Below, piece after piece: positions 31,459 through 41,558 of a stretch of 64,000 nucleotides of DNA. Position 1 is the first letter of the stretch. Each line of letters starts with the position of its first letter. This stretch comes from Salinimicrobium terrae DSM 17865 (GTDB lineage: Bacteria > Bacteroidota > Bacteroidia > Flavobacteriales > Flavobacteriaceae), in NCBI RefSeq assembly GCF_000424665.1, contig NZ_KE384221.1, positions 143,913 to 207,912 on the forward strand, given 5' to 3'. The translations under genes and the position numbers were made by a program. The notes below the pieces were generated by a model, which saw only the letters and a list, made by a program, of their open reading frames with translations, had not been told where the DNA came from and did no database searches.

Positions 31459-33801
31459 TTATAAATTAACTTTTAAAGATAAATTTAATCTTGCTCCGTT
31501 TCCTTTAATATAATTGCTTGGTCTGGCGTCCCATTGGGAAATAGGAAGATAATAATCTTGGTTAAGGAGGTTTTGGACTCCAAGGCTGAGAAGTGTGTTT
31601 CCTGTCATGTGATAGTTGGCTGAAAGGCTAACCAGATTAAAAGCTTCTACGGGTCCTTGCCCATAAACATAAGAACCATTAGGACGCGGGTCAAATTTAT
31701 CTCTGTTTCCACTGTAAATATGGGATAGACGCATATTAAGCTTTTGAAAAACTTCATAGCTCACGTAGCTGGCAATCTTTAACGGTGGTATGCGATCACC
31801 ATTCATGTAATTTTCATATTCTCCATCATCTTCGGCATCCAACTTTCCTTCAAGGTAAGAGACCGATGTTCCAAAATCAATTTTTTCAGACAACTTGGAA
31901 TCAAGAGCAAGTTCAAAACCATATACTATTTCCGGCTGACGTGCAATTTGAAAAACTCCGTCAACTTCACGGTAAGTAGCACCAAGTTCAGATGTACTTA
32001 CAAAATATGCTCCGCTGATACTGGTGTTTCCGAAGTTGCTGTTGAAACCTGCTTCATAATTATTGGCGATTACAGCTTCTGAAGAGATCTGGTCTACAGT
32101 GTTTTCTGTGGCACTTCTCAAAGTACGGCCAAGATCTGCAATGGAGAAACTTTGAGAAAAACTAACAAACGGTTTAAATTGTTCCCAACGATTATAGCGT
32201 AAGCCGGCATTAAAAGTAGTGGCGTCATATTTGAGTTCCCCGCCTTCAACAGATACATTCCCTTGGGGAGTACCCTCGTTTGGCATAATGAAAATTGTGG
32301 TGTAATCTGGAATGTCTACATTTATATTCTCAAACCTGATTCCCGCTTTTAACACGAAATCGCCGTAGAGAGTCTTAAGCTGGGCATAAGGGGCGAAATT
32401 TTTCATATCTACTTCGGGAACCCAAAGCCTGCCATCGACCAGATATTGAGAAGTTACGTCGTTCAAAATGTCTATCCCGTATAGAATGTCTCCGGAAAAT
32501 TCTGAGCCAAGAGCATACGGTGTCCTGAAATTTGCACGGATTCCTTTCTTATCTGATTCGATCATGGATTGTCCACCTTCAAAACCTGTTTCACTGTTAA
32601 AGAAGAAAGGAGAGAACCCATATACCGTTTGGAAATCCTGGAAGTATAGATTGGCGTTGAAATCTGTATCACCAAAAAGATTGTAAGAATTGTAAGTGAA
32701 CTGGCCATTATGGTTATACCTGTTCCCCTGGTCAACCCCCAGCACTTCTCCAATGACCCCTATTGCGGGACGTTCTCCATAAACTCCGGGTTGATTAATA
32801 TATTCCGTATCCTGATTGCTGCTGAAATAGTTGTACATAAATTCAACAGTATTGTTGTAATCAATTGCATAATTCAATTTTCCGAAGAAATTGTACTGAT
32901 TTGTTTCGCCTAAACCATAAGACGGAGATATGACTTCCCCGTTCGCGTCTCTAAATATCCCGGTTTGCCCGAAACTTGCGTTCGCAACATACCCAAGACC
33001 CCCTGTTTGCCCGGCAAAAGTTTGTGATAATTTTGAGCTAAGAGTATGTTTAGAATTCACCAAAGAAATACCGCTACTAAGCTCAGTAGTACTTTCAAGC
33101 TTTTTATAAGCTTTAGGAGTCTTGGTGATATAATTAATGATTCCGCCATCTGCGCCGTTACCATAAATAGCCGTTGCACCTTTTATGATCTCGATCCTTT
33201 CAATGACGTTTGGATCAATAGTGTTCACATCCCTACTTCCGTTTCTTAATGGAGTAGACTGTGGAATTCCATCAATAAGGACAAGCATTTTTCTACCTCG
33301 CAAAGTTTGCCCGGTGCTACTGGTTTGGCTGGTGCTTATTGCAAGACCGGGAACTTCATTCATTATATCGGCTATGGAATTACTAGTTAAATTTAGCCTT
33401 TCGATCTCTCTTGAAGTTAAAATTGAAACAGAAGATGGCACTTCATCTAAAGTTTCTGTTCTTCTGTTTGTGGTAATTACTACCTCGGCCAGATCCTTGA
33501 GTTCTTCTTCAAGAATGATATTGAGAGTTTTGTTTTCGTTTTGTTCTAGTTGTACTCTTCTTGTGGCAGTATTAAATCCGGGGGAATTTACTATTAGAAA
33601 ATATTCACCCGATTCCAGAGAATCAAAGTGGTAATTTCCTTCCGCATCTGCGGTGGTAGTAATATTTGAATTCTGAAAACTGACGCTAGCATATTGTACT
33701 GGTTCATTTTGAGGTCCGGTAATTTTACCAGACAGGCTTGCGTTTTGAGCATTGGCTATAAAACCGAAGAGCATTAAACTGAGAAGGGGTAGAAATCTCA
33801 T
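31459..33801 (-). CDS. TonB-dependent siderophore receptor, 780 aa
   Basis: Signal peptide (FIANAQ), an N-terminal carboxypeptidase-like domain (residues ~22-105: GKITGPQNEPVQYASVSF), a plug domain (~110-230: TLDEVPSSVSILTSREIERL, IERIEIIKGATAIYGNGADGGIINYIT) and a 22-stranded barrel ending in LNLSLKVNL. The plug resembles FecA/FhuA-type siderophore receptors. Located in the outer membrane, energised by TonB-ExbBD. Paired with the PepSY protein downstream. A well-formed promoter with an overlapping inverted repeat precedes it, suggesting control by iron. Confidence 0.92.
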   Translation of the reverse strand: MRFLPLLSLMLFGFIANAQNASLSGKITGPQNEPVQYASVSFQNSNITTTADAEGNYHFDSLESGEYFLIVNSPGFNTATRRVQLEQNENKTLNIILEEELKDLAEVVITTNRRTETLDEVPSSVSILTSREIERLNLTSNSIADIMNEVPGLAISTSQTSSTGQTLRGRKMLVLIDGIPQSTPLRNGSRDVNTIDPNVIERIEIIKGATAIYGNGADGGIINYITKTPKAYKKLESTTELSSGISLVNSKHTLSSKLSQTFAGQTGGLGYVANASFGQTGIFRDANGEVISPSYGLGETNQYNFFGKLNYAIDYNNTVEFMYNYFSSNQDTEYINQPGVYGERPAIGVIGEVLGVDQGNRYNHNGQFTYNSYNLFGDTDFNANLYFQDFQTVYGFSPFFFNSETGFEGGQSMIESDKKGIRANFRTPYALGSEFSGDILYGIDILNDVTSQYLVDGRLWVPEVDMKNFAPYAQLKTLYGDFVLKAGIRFENINVDIPDYTTIFIMPNEGTPQGNVSVEGGELKYDATTFNAGLRYNRWEQFKPFVSFSQSFSIADLGRTLRSATENTVDQISSEAVIANNYEAGFNSNFGNTSISGAYFVSTSELGATYREVDGVFQIARQPEIVYGFELALDSKLSEKIDFGTSVSYLEGKLDAEDDGEYENYMNGDRIPPLKIASYVSYEVFQKLNMRLSHIYSGNRDKFDPRPNGSYVYGQGPVEAFNLVSLSANYHMTGNTLLSLGVQNLLNQDYYLPISQWDARPSNYIKGNGARLNLSLKVNL

Positions 33802-33810
33802 TATATTTTT

Positions 33811-33866
33811 ATTTGGATTGATTATAAATTGAGGGCAAATGTAGAATCAATCTAAATAAAAACAAA
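33811..33866 (-). promoter_or_regulatory. Promoter and inverted-repeat operator of the TonB receptor
   Basis: On the minus strand TTTG (33866-33863), 19 bp, then TACATTTG (33843-33836): a full consensus Bacteroidota promoter. The 12-mer atttagattgat in the spacer is mirrored, with one mismatch, by atcaatccaaat just past the predicted start (33822-33811). A smaller dyad TAGA-N5-TCTA also lies in the spacer. Repression by an iron-responsive regulator is inference. Confidence 0.6.
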
Positions 33867-33917
33867 GAAAGAATATGTAAATAATTTGGGAGAAGGCTAT
33901 ATTGCTGAAGGTGAGGT

Positions 33918-33950
33918 AAAAAAAATGCCCTGCTATTTAGCAAGGCATTT
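33918..33950 (-). terminator. Rho-independent terminator after pnp
   Basis: Minus strand: stem aaatgccttgct / agcagggcattt (one mismatch), loop aaat, then a run of T. Confidence 0.85.
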
Positions 33951-33970
33951 ATAATTGTTAAGAATCAGGA

Positions 33971-36220
33971 TTAATTCCTGTCGTTTCTGTCATTTCTATC
34001 GTTTCTGTCTCTGTTTCCTCTTGATCTGTCATCACGACCACGGTTATCGCGATTATCACGTCTACCACTGTCACGGTTATTGTCTCTTGGAGGTCTTGGA
34101 GAATAACCTTCCGGTTTTTCAAGAAGTACTTTCCTTGAAACTTTCGGTTTTCTGGTCTTTGGATCGATTCCAAGATACTTCACCTCAAATTCATCACCCA
34201 TGTTTACAACATCAGATACATTCTCTGTACGTTCCCAGGCAAGTTCAGAAACGTGAAGCAATACTTCATTTCCTTTGGCTTCGGCGTATTCTACCACTGC
34301 TCCAAAGTCAAGCATCTTGACCACCTTTACAGGATAAACTTTTCCAACCTCAGGTTTAAAAGTAATAGCTTTAATACGCTTTTTCACTTCATCAATCATC
34401 TCCTGGTTTACACCAAGAATCTCGATCACTCCCATTTCTTCAACTTCTTCAATGACAATGGTAGTGCCGGTTTCCTTCTGCATTTCCTGGATCACTTTTC
34501 CACCAGGCCCAATAACGGCACCAATAAATTCCCCTGGAATTTCCACTTTCTCCATCTTTGGAGCGTGAGCTTTTACAGATGATTTGGGTTCTGAAATTGT
34601 TTCGTTCAGCTTATCCAGAATATGAAGCCTTCCCTCACGAGCCTGTTTTAAAGCCTTTACAAGAATTTCGTAAGCAAGTCCTTTTACTTTAATGTCCATC
34701 TGGCAGGCGGTAATACCATCGGCCGTTCCGGTTACTTTAAAATCCATGTCACCCAGGTGATCTTCATCTCCTAGAATATCTGAAAGCACTGCAAAACGTT
34801 CTCCGTCAGAAATTAATCCCATTGCAATTCCTGAGACCGGTTTCTTCATCTGAATACCTGCATCCATCATTGCCATGGTTCCGGCGCAAACCGTTGCCAT
34901 AGAAGAAGATCCGTTGGATTCCAATACTTCAGAAACTACTCTTACCGTATATGGGCAATCTTCAGGGATCATACCTTTTAATGCTCTTTGAGCAAGGTTT
35001 CCGTGTCCTATTTCCCTACGCGAGGTTCCACGAATTGGATAGGCTTCCCCTGTACTAAAAGGAGGGAAATTATAGTGTAGATAGAAAGTCTCCTCACCCT
35101 GATGAGTAGGCATGTCTATCATATTGGCTTCTCTTGACGTTCCCAAGGTCACAGTAGCAAGTGCCTGAGTTTCTCCTCTGGTAAACAATGCCGAACCATG
35201 AACTGATGGAAGGTAATCGATCTCACACCAGATTGGGCGAATTTCATCTGTCTTTCTTCCGTCAAGACGTAAACCTTCAGCAAGAGTCAATTCTCGTACT
35301 GCTTCCTTTTCTACTTTGTTGTAGTATTTTTTGATCAGGTCTTTTTTCTCCTCTAATTCCTCTTCAGAGAACATTTCATAAACCTCATCTTTTACTGCTG
35401 AAAATGCATCGCTGCGTTCGTGTTTACTGTGCGCGCCTTTAGCAATGTCGTATACTTTCTGGTATGCAGCTTCACGAACTTTAGCATAAAGATCTTCATC
35501 AGATTCTGCAACAGCGTACTCTCTCACTTCTTTTCTTCCGAAGGCATCGGCCAGCTTATTCTGTGCTTCGATCTGTTTTTTGATAGCTTCATGAGCGAAT
35601 TTAATAGCTTCTGCCATTTCTTCTTCGCTAATCTCTTTCATCTCACCTTCCACCATCATTACAGAATCGGCAGAGGCGCCAATGATCATATCGATATCAG
35701 ATTCTGCCAACTGGCTGCGGCTTGGATTGATCACGAATTCGCCGTTGATCCTTCCCACACGTGCTTCTGAAATTGTTGTTTCAAAAGGAATATCTGAAAG
35801 TTGAATTGCTGCTGAAGCTGCCAAACCTGCAAGTGCATCGGGCATAACTTCCTCGTCGTGAGACATCAACTGGATCATCACCTGGGTCTCATAGCGATAA
35901 TCTGAAGGGAAAAGAGGACGCAAAACGCGGTCAACAATTCTCATTACAAGAACTTCCCCGTCGCTTGGACGTGCTTCTCTCTTGAAAAATCCTCCGGGAT
36001 ATCTACCGGCAGCTGCAAACTTTTCTCTGTAATCTACTGTTAGAGGGAAAAAGTCTGCCGTACTTTTGTTGTAGTTCGAGACTACAGTACAAAGTAACAT
36101 GGCATCTCCCATTTGTACTACAACAGACCCATGAGCCTGTTTTGCTAATTTCCCGGTCTCGAGGGAGATGGTCCTGCCGTCTCCTAAATCGATGACCTCT
36201 TTAAATGTCTTTGGAATCAT
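33971..36220 (-). CDS. pnp: Polyribonucleotide nucleotidyltransferase (PNPase), 749 aa
   Basis: Two RNase PH domains (first ~residues 10-150 with [15 protein letters not shown] and [14 protein letters not shown]; second ~320-490 with [14 protein letters not shown] and GDMDFKVTG), a KH domain ([13 protein letters not shown] near 567), an S1 domain (~625-690) and a tail of about 40 residues made of Arg/Asp/Asn repeats. That tail is low-complexity, probably disordered and RNA-binding. Degrades RNA 3' to 5' with phosphate. It lies downstream of rpsO as in many bacteria, but a terminator separates the two and its leader is structured. Confidence 0.97.
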   Translation of the reverse strand: MIPKTFKEVIDLGDGRTISLETGKLAKQAHGSVVVQMGDAMLLCTVVSNYNKSTADFFPLTVDYREKFAAAGRYPGGFFKREARPSDGEVLVMRIVDRVLRPLFPSDYRYETQVMIQLMSHDEEVMPDALAGLAASAAIQLSDIPFETTISEARVGRINGEFVINPSRSQLAESDIDMIIGASADSVMMVEGEMKEISEEEMAEAIKFAHEAIKKQIEAQNKLADAFGRKEVREYAVAESDEDLYAKVREAAYQKVYDIAKGAHSKHERSDAFSAVKDEVYEMFSEEELEEKKDLIKKYYNKVEKEAVRELTLAEGLRLDGRKTDEIRPIWCEIDYLPSVHGSALFTRGETQALATVTLGTSREANMIDMPTHQGEETFYLHYNFPPFSTGEAYPIRGTSRREIGHGNLAQRALKGMIPEDCPYTVRVVSEVLESNGSSSMATVCAGTMAMMDAGIQMKKPVSGIAMGLISDGERFAVLSDILGDEDHLGDMDFKVTGTADGITACQMDIKVKGLAYEILVKALKQAREGRLHILDKLNETISEPKSSVKAHAPKMEKVEIPGEFIGAVIGPGGKVIQEMQKETGTTIVIEEVEEMGVIEILGVNQEMIDEVKKRIKAITFKPEVGKVYPVKVVKMLDFGAVVEYAEAKGNEVLLHVSELAWERTENVSDVVNMGDEFEVKYLGIDPKTRKPKVSRKVLLEKPEGYSPRPPRDNNRDSGRRDNRDNRGRDDRSRGNRDRNDRNDRNDRN

Positions 36221-36498
36221 AAATTTTTTTAATTCTACTCCTGCTCATTTGCAGGATTGTTAAACAATGGTCTCCCGTTAAGTCTGAACGGGACAGGTTG
36301 TGTTGTTGTTGTGGGTTGTGAAGACCAATGAAAAACTACCTTTTGTTTTCTCACCTGCTAAGTCAGAAAAACTACAGGTGTCAAAAATGAGCTTTTATTA
36401 CTAATTTTTTTCAGCTTAAAAATTACGCAGATTTTTTAAAGGAAAATAAAAACCTGTATTAATTTTTTATAAAAACTCTGTTTAAGAAGAAATGACAT
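36221..36498 (-). promoter_or_regulatory. Structured pnp leader region
   Basis: The gap between rpsO and pnp. The minus-strand leader can form cccgtt / aacggg (36274-36292) inside a longer pairing ggtct / agacc (36269-36326), and a second hairpin cctgc / gcagg (36240-36255) 20 bases before the pnp ATG. In enterobacteria PNPase autoregulates through a leader hairpin; an analogous function here is inference. Confidence 0.4.
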
Positions 36499-36527
36499 AA
36501 AAAAAGGGGCCGCAAGAGCCCCTTTTT
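36499..36527 (-). terminator. rpsO: Rho-independent terminator after rpsO
   Basis: Perfect stem aaaaaggggc / gccccttttt, 7-base loop, immediately following the rpsO stop codon. Confidence 0.88.
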
Positions 36528-36529
36528 AA

Positions 36530-36799
36530 TTATTTTCTTAATCCTAATTCTTTAACGATCGCACGATATCTCAAGATATCTTTCTTCATTAAATAATCCA
36601 GCAGGCTTCTTCTCTTACCTACTAATTTTACCAGTGACCGCTCTGTATTAAAATCCTGACGATTGTTCTTTAAGTGCTGAGTCAAATGTTCAATACGGTG
36701 AGTGAACAAGGCGATTTGCCCTTCGGCAGAACCTGTGTCGTTCTTTCCTTTACCGTGTTTTGCAAAAAGTTCTTCTTTTGCGTCTTTAGTTAAATACAT
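36530..36799 (-). CDS. rpsO: 30S ribosomal protein S15, 89 aa
   Basis: Standard length and sequence: GKGKNDTGSAEGQIALFTHRIEHLTQHLKNN, the rRNA-contact segment LVKLVGKRRSLLDYLMKKD and a YRAIVKELGLRK C-terminus. Binds 16S rRNA helices 20-22 in early 30S assembly. A TATATTTG box (36853-36860) about 55 bp upstream is its likely promoter; own terminator. Confidence 0.97.
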   Translation of the reverse strand: MYLTKDAKEELFAKHGKGKNDTGSAEGQIALFTHRIEHLTQHLKNNRQDFNTERSLVKLVGKRRSLLDYLMKKDILRYRAIVKELGLRK

Positions 36800-36852
36800 T
36801 CCAATATTAATTTTAATGATTTTTATGTATTGACAGCTTTTCTGCCAGGGCG

Positions 36853-36860
36853 CAAATATA
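36853..36860 (-). promoter_or_regulatory. Bacteroidota -7 box for rpsO (TATATTTG)
   Basis: Exact TAnnTTTG on the minus strand 53 bp before the rpsO start codon. The -33 element is unclear. Confidence 0.5.
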
Positions 36861-36925
36861 AGATATTATAAAATATTAGCTGTGTAAATTTTTAATTTTC
36901 TGAAGGTCAGTCAGAAATGACATTT

Positions 36926-37783
36926 TTAAGCTCTTATTGGTTTGTTTTGGATAAGATCAATGTACTTGTTAACCCTGTTTTTAAGCTCTGATCTTTTTGT
37001 GATAAAGTCAAGAAATCCATGCTCCAGAAGAAATTCAGATGTCTGAAAATCGTCCGGAAGATCTTTTCCGGTTGTATCCTTTACAACCCTTGGACCTGCA
37101 AACCCGATCAAGGCTCCCGGTTCGGCAATATTGATATCACCCAGCATAGCAAAAGATGCAGTGGTACCACCAGTTGTGGGATCTGTACACAGGGAGATAT
37201 AAGGAATTTTGGCGTCAGCCAGTTGCGCAAGTTTTGCCGAAGTTTTTGCCAACTGCATTAATGAAAGAGCTGCTTCCATCATTCTTGCTCCTCCAGATTT
37301 TGAGATTACCATAAGTGGGATCTTATGTTCCAGGGCATAATCTGCTGCTCTGGAAATTTTTTCCCCTACCACAGAACCCATAGAGCCACCAATAAAAGTG
37401 AAGTCCATACAAGCTACCACAAGATCGTTTCCTTTTGATTTTCCAACGGCCGTGCGTACTGCATCCTTAAGACCTGTTTTTGCCTGGGCATCTGCTAACC
37501 TGTCGGTATATTTCTTTGTGTCCTCAAATTCGAGAGGATCACGTGAACTGAGATTTTTATCCAGTTCTGTGTAGTTATTTTCGTCAAAAAGGATCTTGAA
37601 GTATTCATTACTTCCAATTCTTACGTGGTAACCGTCTTCGGGACTCACATAGAAATTTTTTTCAAGCTGCTCAGCATCAATGATCTTTCCGGTAGGAGAC
37701 TTATACCATAATCCTTTTGGAACATCTTTCTTATCTTCGGTTGCAGTTTGTATTCCCTTTTGTGTTCTTCTAAACCAAGCCAT
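36926..37783 (-). CDS. accD: Acetyl-CoA carboxylase carboxyltransferase subunit beta, 285 aa
   Basis: Crotonase-fold carboxyltransferase with [59 protein letters not shown] and GFAGPRVV. The N-terminal region lines up with the zinc-ribbon of E. coli AccD, but the four zinc cysteines are replaced (YKSPTGKI and YVSPEDGYH instead of CxxC pairs), so the ribbon is metal-free here. Together with AccA it makes malonyl-CoA for fatty acid synthesis. Preceded by an attenuator-type hairpin after fbaA. Confidence 0.95.
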   Translation of the reverse strand: MAWFRRTQKGIQTATEDKKDVPKGLWYKSPTGKIIDAEQLEKNFYVSPEDGYHVRIGSNEYFKILFDENNYTELDKNLSSRDPLEFEDTKKYTDRLADAQAKTGLKDAVRTAVGKSKGNDLVVACMDFTFIGGSMGSVVGEKISRAADYALEHKIPLMVISKSGGARMMEAALSLMQLAKTSAKLAQLADAKIPYISLCTDPTTGGTTASFAMLGDINIAEPGALIGFAGPRVVKDTTGKDLPDDFQTSEFLLEHGFLDFITKRSELKNRVNKYIDLIQNKPIRA

Positions 37784-37794
37784 GGTGAATGAGA

Positions 37795-37830
37795 TTAAAA
37801 AGTGATGGCCCGGGATTTTTCCAGGCCATC
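37795..37830 (-). terminator. Hairpin between fbaA and accD
   Basis: Minus strand: stem gatggcc / ggccatc extended by gg / cc, followed by actttttaatc. Likely a terminator or partial attenuator for fbaA. Confidence 0.65.
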
Positions 37831-37846
37831 TCTTTAATTAATTTTA

Positions 37847-38914
37847 TTACAGCGTATTAATATTATTAAGGTCTTCAAACGCTTTTTTCAGACGCTTCTT
37901 AAAAGTCAGTTCTCCTTCACGTACCCATTTTCTTGGATCGTAATGTTTTTTATTTGGAGAATCGGCACTTTCGGGGTTACCAATCTGAGCTTTCAGGTAA
38001 TCTCCTTTTTCATTCATATAATCTCGGATTCCTTCAAGATAGGCATATTGAAGATCGGTGTCGATATTCATTTTGATCACCCCATATTCAATTGCTTCTC
38101 TAATTTCTTCTACTGTAGATCCACTACCTCCGTGAAAGACAAAGTCAATTGTGTTCTTGCCAACGCCGTATTTTTCAGAAATAAAGTCCTGGGAATTTTT
38201 AAGAATTACAGGAGTAAGTTTTACATTTCCGGGCTTATACACTCCGTGCACATTTCCGAAGGCGGCAGCAATAGTAAATTGATCACTCACTTTGCTTAGC
38301 TCTTCATAAGCATAGGCAACTTCATCGGGCTGAGTATAGAGTTTTGAAGAATCGATATCTGTGTTATCCACACCGTCTTCTTCTCCACCTGTCACTCCCA
38401 ATTCAATTTCCAGAGTCATGCCCATTTTGCTCATTCTCTCCAGGTATTGTTTACAAGTCTGGATATTCTCTTCAAGCGACTCTTCAGAAAGGTCCAGCAT
38501 GTGGGAGCTAAAAAGTGGCTTTCCAAATTGTTCGAAATGCTTTTCACTAGCATCAAGCATTCCGTCCACCCATCCTGTAAGTTTCTTTGCACAATGATCT
38601 GTGTGAAGGATAACGGTTGCACCGTAAGCTTCTGCCAGTTCGTGAACATGTTTCGCACCGGCAATAGCTCCTGCTATGGCTGCTTTTTCATCTTTATTTT
38701 TAAGGCCTTTACCGGCATTAAATTGTGCTCCTCCATTAGAGAATTGTATAATAACAGGGGAATTTAATTCGGCTGCTGTTTCAAGTACGGCATTAATAGT
38801 ACTTGAACCTATAACGTTGACAGCAGGAAGAGCGAAACTTTTTTTCTTTGCATATTTGAAAATTTCCTGAACCTCTTTTCCAGTGGCAACTCCGGGTTTA
38901 ATATTATGACTCAT
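37847..38914 (-). CDS. fbaA: Class II fructose-bisphosphate aldolase, 355 aa
   Basis: Class II zinc aldolase, E. coli FbaA-like length. Zinc ligands are in ILHTDHCAKK, the glutamate region LEIELGVTGGEEDGVDN, GNVHGVYKPGNV and FVFHGGSGST; the phosphate-binding NIDTDLQYAYLEG is also present. Cleaves fructose 1,6-bisphosphate in glycolysis and makes it in gluconeogenesis. A TAnnTTTG box (38934-38941) lies 20 bp before the ATG and partly inside the intergenic gap to tamL. Confidence 0.96.
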   Translation of the reverse strand: MSHNIKPGVATGKEVQEIFKYAKKKSFALPAVNVIGSSTINAVLETAAELNSPVIIQFSNGGAQFNAGKGLKNKDEKAAIAGAIAGAKHVHELAEAYGATVILHTDHCAKKLTGWVDGMLDASEKHFEQFGKPLFSSHMLDLSEESLEENIQTCKQYLERMSKMGMTLEIELGVTGGEEDGVDNTDIDSSKLYTQPDEVAYAYEELSKVSDQFTIAAAFGNVHGVYKPGNVKLTPVILKNSQDFISEKYGVGKNTIDFVFHGGSGSTVEEIREAIEYGVIKMNIDTDLQYAYLEGIRDYMNEKGDYLKAQIGNPESADSPNKKHYDPRKWVREGELTFKKRLKKAFEDLNNINTL

Positions 38915-38933
38915 AAATATGATTTTTGGTTAA

Positions 38934-38941
38934 CAAAAATA
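38934..38941 (-). promoter_or_regulatory. Bacteroidota -7 box for fbaA (TATTTTTG)
   Basis: Exact TAnnTTTG on the minus strand; the -33 region would fall within the last codons of tamL. Confidence 0.5.
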
Positions 38942-38956
38942 AGAAAAATTGTCGGG

Positions 38957-41521
38957 TTAGAAAGGATAATTGATCCCTACATTGAATACTGCTTCGGAAA
39001 GATTGTAACCTCTAAACCATCTGTTTCCAGATTCAAGAGCAGGATTATAGGTCTTAAATCCAATATCAAACCTTAGAACGAAAAAATTAAAATCGTAACG
39101 AAATCCAATACCTGTTCCCAGAGCAAGTTCTTCAAGATCGGAGAGGCTTGTAAAGGTAGATGCTTCTTCTTCTACGATATCAAATACATTCCAAATATTT
39201 CCTGCATCTGCAAAGACAGCTCCATTAAGATCTCCCAGAAGTTTAAACCGGTATTCGGCACTAAGAGCGATTTTCATATTAGCCTCATTAAATTCATTAC
39301 GCCCACCACTACTCCCGGGACCAAGAGAATAAGGTTGCCAGGCCCGGTTGTCATTGGGTCCACCTGCAAAGAAAGATCTAATAAAGGGAATACTGTTGGA
39401 GTTTCCATAGGGAACGGCAATCCCTCCAAAAGTGCGAATAGCGATAACCTTGTCTCCGCCCAAATCCCAGTGCTTTATGTAATCAATTTCAGTTTTTAAA
39501 TACTGCGAGAAGTTGACTCCAAAGATGCTGTACCTTCCGGTTTCATCTTTGTCTATGCCGGATAGTTTTGAAACAGCTGAAAGAAAATGGCCGGCTGCTT
39601 CTAATTTTACCCTGATTCGTGAGAAATCCTCATCATAAATATTTTCCTTCTTGTTGAGGATATAAGAGAAGTTTGTTGCGTATATAAGATTGTCTTCGGT
39701 TAGCCGGTTTTTTCTTTCTCTTAGATCGTTTAATATTTCGGTCTGACTTCCGGTTAATCCACCAACCTCTCCCAGTCGGGAAGCTCTTAAAAATCCGTCG
39801 GCACCTTCGGGAATTTGAAGAAACCGCTCTCCCTGTTCATTGGTGGTAAAAAATTGTGCAGGAGCATTAATATTTTCCGAAGTCGCAACTTCGTTAATTT
39901 CAAGATAAGAGTTGCGGTACACATTGAAGTAGTTGTCTACATTTAAATTCCTCACATATTGGATATTTACGGGATCCATGAGCAGTGTAAGATTTTCATT
40001 TGGTAGCCAACGATAATTCATTACCGCGGTAAAACTTTGTTTGTCAAGTCCAATGTTGGTCTGCGTACTGGCACCTACACTAAGGGTGGTAAAAGGATAC
40101 ATGTACTTGGGAATAAACCTTTCTGTTGAAAACGGAAATAAAATGCGCGGCAGGGTAAGATCTACGTCTACTCCAATTTCTGTAATATCAAAGAAGCGAT
40201 CGGCATCATTTGCGACATCCTTGGAAGAGCCTATACTTCCACGACCTCCAATCTCCAGAATTTCGGCACCTCCAAAAACATTTCGGATTAAGAGAGAGCC
40301 TCCAAAGCCAATTCCGATTTTCTGAATGTTACTCTGAGAAATGTCAAATTCAAACCCTAGAGAGTATTTTTGGCGGGGAGTTAGAAAAATGTTCGCGATA
40401 AGATCAGTGCCAGTGGTGTCTGAAGGATCTTCCATATACTGGATATTAGGATACCTAAAGGTCCTTAGTTGGTTAAGTCGGTTGTAGGTGAGAGTTCTGG
40501 CAGCATCTGAATATGTTGTGCCCGGGGTAATGAAGATCGCATTGGTGAGAGCACCTGGTTTAAACTGCAATTCATCAAAACCGTATAGATTATAACCTTC
40601 ATTAGTGGCAGTATCTGTTACAGGTTCATTCCTGTACTCATACCTGTAATCGGGAAAAATATTGACCTTGCTTATTTTATGCACCTTATAAGGAATTCTC
40701 GTTTGCACCCCGTCAACTGTTGCTTCGCGATTTTGGATAATTAAGGCCGTATTTACTTTATGATCTGTGTTTACTGTGTCGGTCTCAAAGCTAATATACT
40801 CCTGCTCGAAATGGAACAGACCATTATTGCGGTAGAGCTGAGTTAATCGCTCTCTTTCGGCACCATAATCCTGTGTTTTATATTGCGTTCCCGGAATTAT
40901 AAGTGAATTTTCCTGGTGAGCTTCGTATATGGAATCTGCTACAATAGATGCTATTCGCGTAGTTATAGAATCTACAATATAAGGTTCATTGGGAGTGACA
41001 AAATAATTAACTTTGGCTCTTTTTCTTTTAGTAGGAATAATTTCATAATCCGTCTGGGCATTAAACCAGCCATTGTTCCAGTACCATGTTTTTAGTCTTT
41101 CTGCCGATCTTTCGGCCTGGGCTTCATTTATTATTGCAGGTGGTTCCCCTGTTTCCTTTAGCCATTCATTGAGATTGACATAGATATTTCCCAGCCGTAC
41201 TACCTGTTTGTCTGAAAAAATATCCGCTAGTCTTTCTGCTCGTGCTGGTTTTTCCTGAAGCCAGTTTAAGTATGTTGTGTCGGGATTTGGATTCGCAAGG
41301 TTATATAGGTACAGCTGTAGAGGAAGGCCCAAAAAAGAATTGTTTGGTTCCTGGTAGAGCTGATTGTAGATGGTGCTCGAAGAAATTTCCTCACCATCTA
41401 CATAAATAGTATTCTCTGTTAGTAGTCTTTGATCATCTTCAACTCTTTTTACAGCATTGCAGGAATAAAGAAAAAAAGCAATTAAAAGAATTAATGATAT
41501 TTTTGCCTGCAAATGTTTCAA
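38957..41521 (-). CDS. tamL: TamL-type BamA/TamA family outer membrane lipoprotein, 854 aa
   Basis: Signal peptide with a lipid cysteine at residue 21 (LYSC), unusual for Omp85 proteins but typical of the Bacteroidota TamA variant TamL. POTRA-like regions occupy ~residues 30-420, with a C-terminal 16-strand barrel (~430-854) carrying the Omp85 signatures FFAGGPNDNRAWQPYSLGPG (lid-loop RAW) and a terminal FNVGINYPF. Takes part in outer-membrane assembly, probably with a TamB partner located elsewhere. Divergent from the rRNA methyltransferase gene, with only 37 bp between. Confidence 0.9.
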   Translation of the reverse strand: MKHLQAKISLILLIAFFLYSCNAVKRVEDDQRLLTENTIYVDGEEISSSTIYNQLYQEPNNSFLGLPLQLYLYNLANPNPDTTYLNWLQEKPARAERLADIFSDKQVVRLGNIYVNLNEWLKETGEPPAIINEAQAERSAERLKTWYWNNGWFNAQTDYEIIPTKRKRAKVNYFVTPNEPYIVDSITTRIASIVADSIYEAHQENSLIIPGTQYKTQDYGAERERLTQLYRNNGLFHFEQEYISFETDTVNTDHKVNTALIIQNREATVDGVQTRIPYKVHKISKVNIFPDYRYEYRNEPVTDTATNEGYNLYGFDELQFKPGALTNAIFITPGTTYSDAARTLTYNRLNQLRTFRYPNIQYMEDPSDTTGTDLIANIFLTPRQKYSLGFEFDISQSNIQKIGIGFGGSLLIRNVFGGAEILEIGGRGSIGSSKDVANDADRFFDITEIGVDVDLTLPRILFPFSTERFIPKYMYPFTTLSVGASTQTNIGLDKQSFTAVMNYRWLPNENLTLLMDPVNIQYVRNLNVDNYFNVYRNSYLEINEVATSENINAPAQFFTTNEQGERFLQIPEGADGFLRASRLGEVGGLTGSQTEILNDLRERKNRLTEDNLIYATNFSYILNKKENIYDEDFSRIRVKLEAAGHFLSAVSKLSGIDKDETGRYSIFGVNFSQYLKTEIDYIKHWDLGGDKVIAIRTFGGIAVPYGNSNSIPFIRSFFAGGPNDNRAWQPYSLGPGSSGGRNEFNEANMKIALSAEYRFKLLGDLNGAVFADAGNIWNVFDIVEEEASTFTSLSDLEELALGTGIGFRYDFNFFVLRFDIGFKTYNPALESGNRWFRGYNLSEAVFNVGINYPF

Positions 41522-41558
41522 GTAGTCTGTTTAATGTGCTCAAAAATACAACTTTGGT

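Noticed and set aside
33955..34320. 121-codon plus-strand frame opposite the pnp 3' end
   Set aside because: Antisense shadow of the Arg/Asp repeats of PNPase; composition is His/Cys-rich and unlike a protein.
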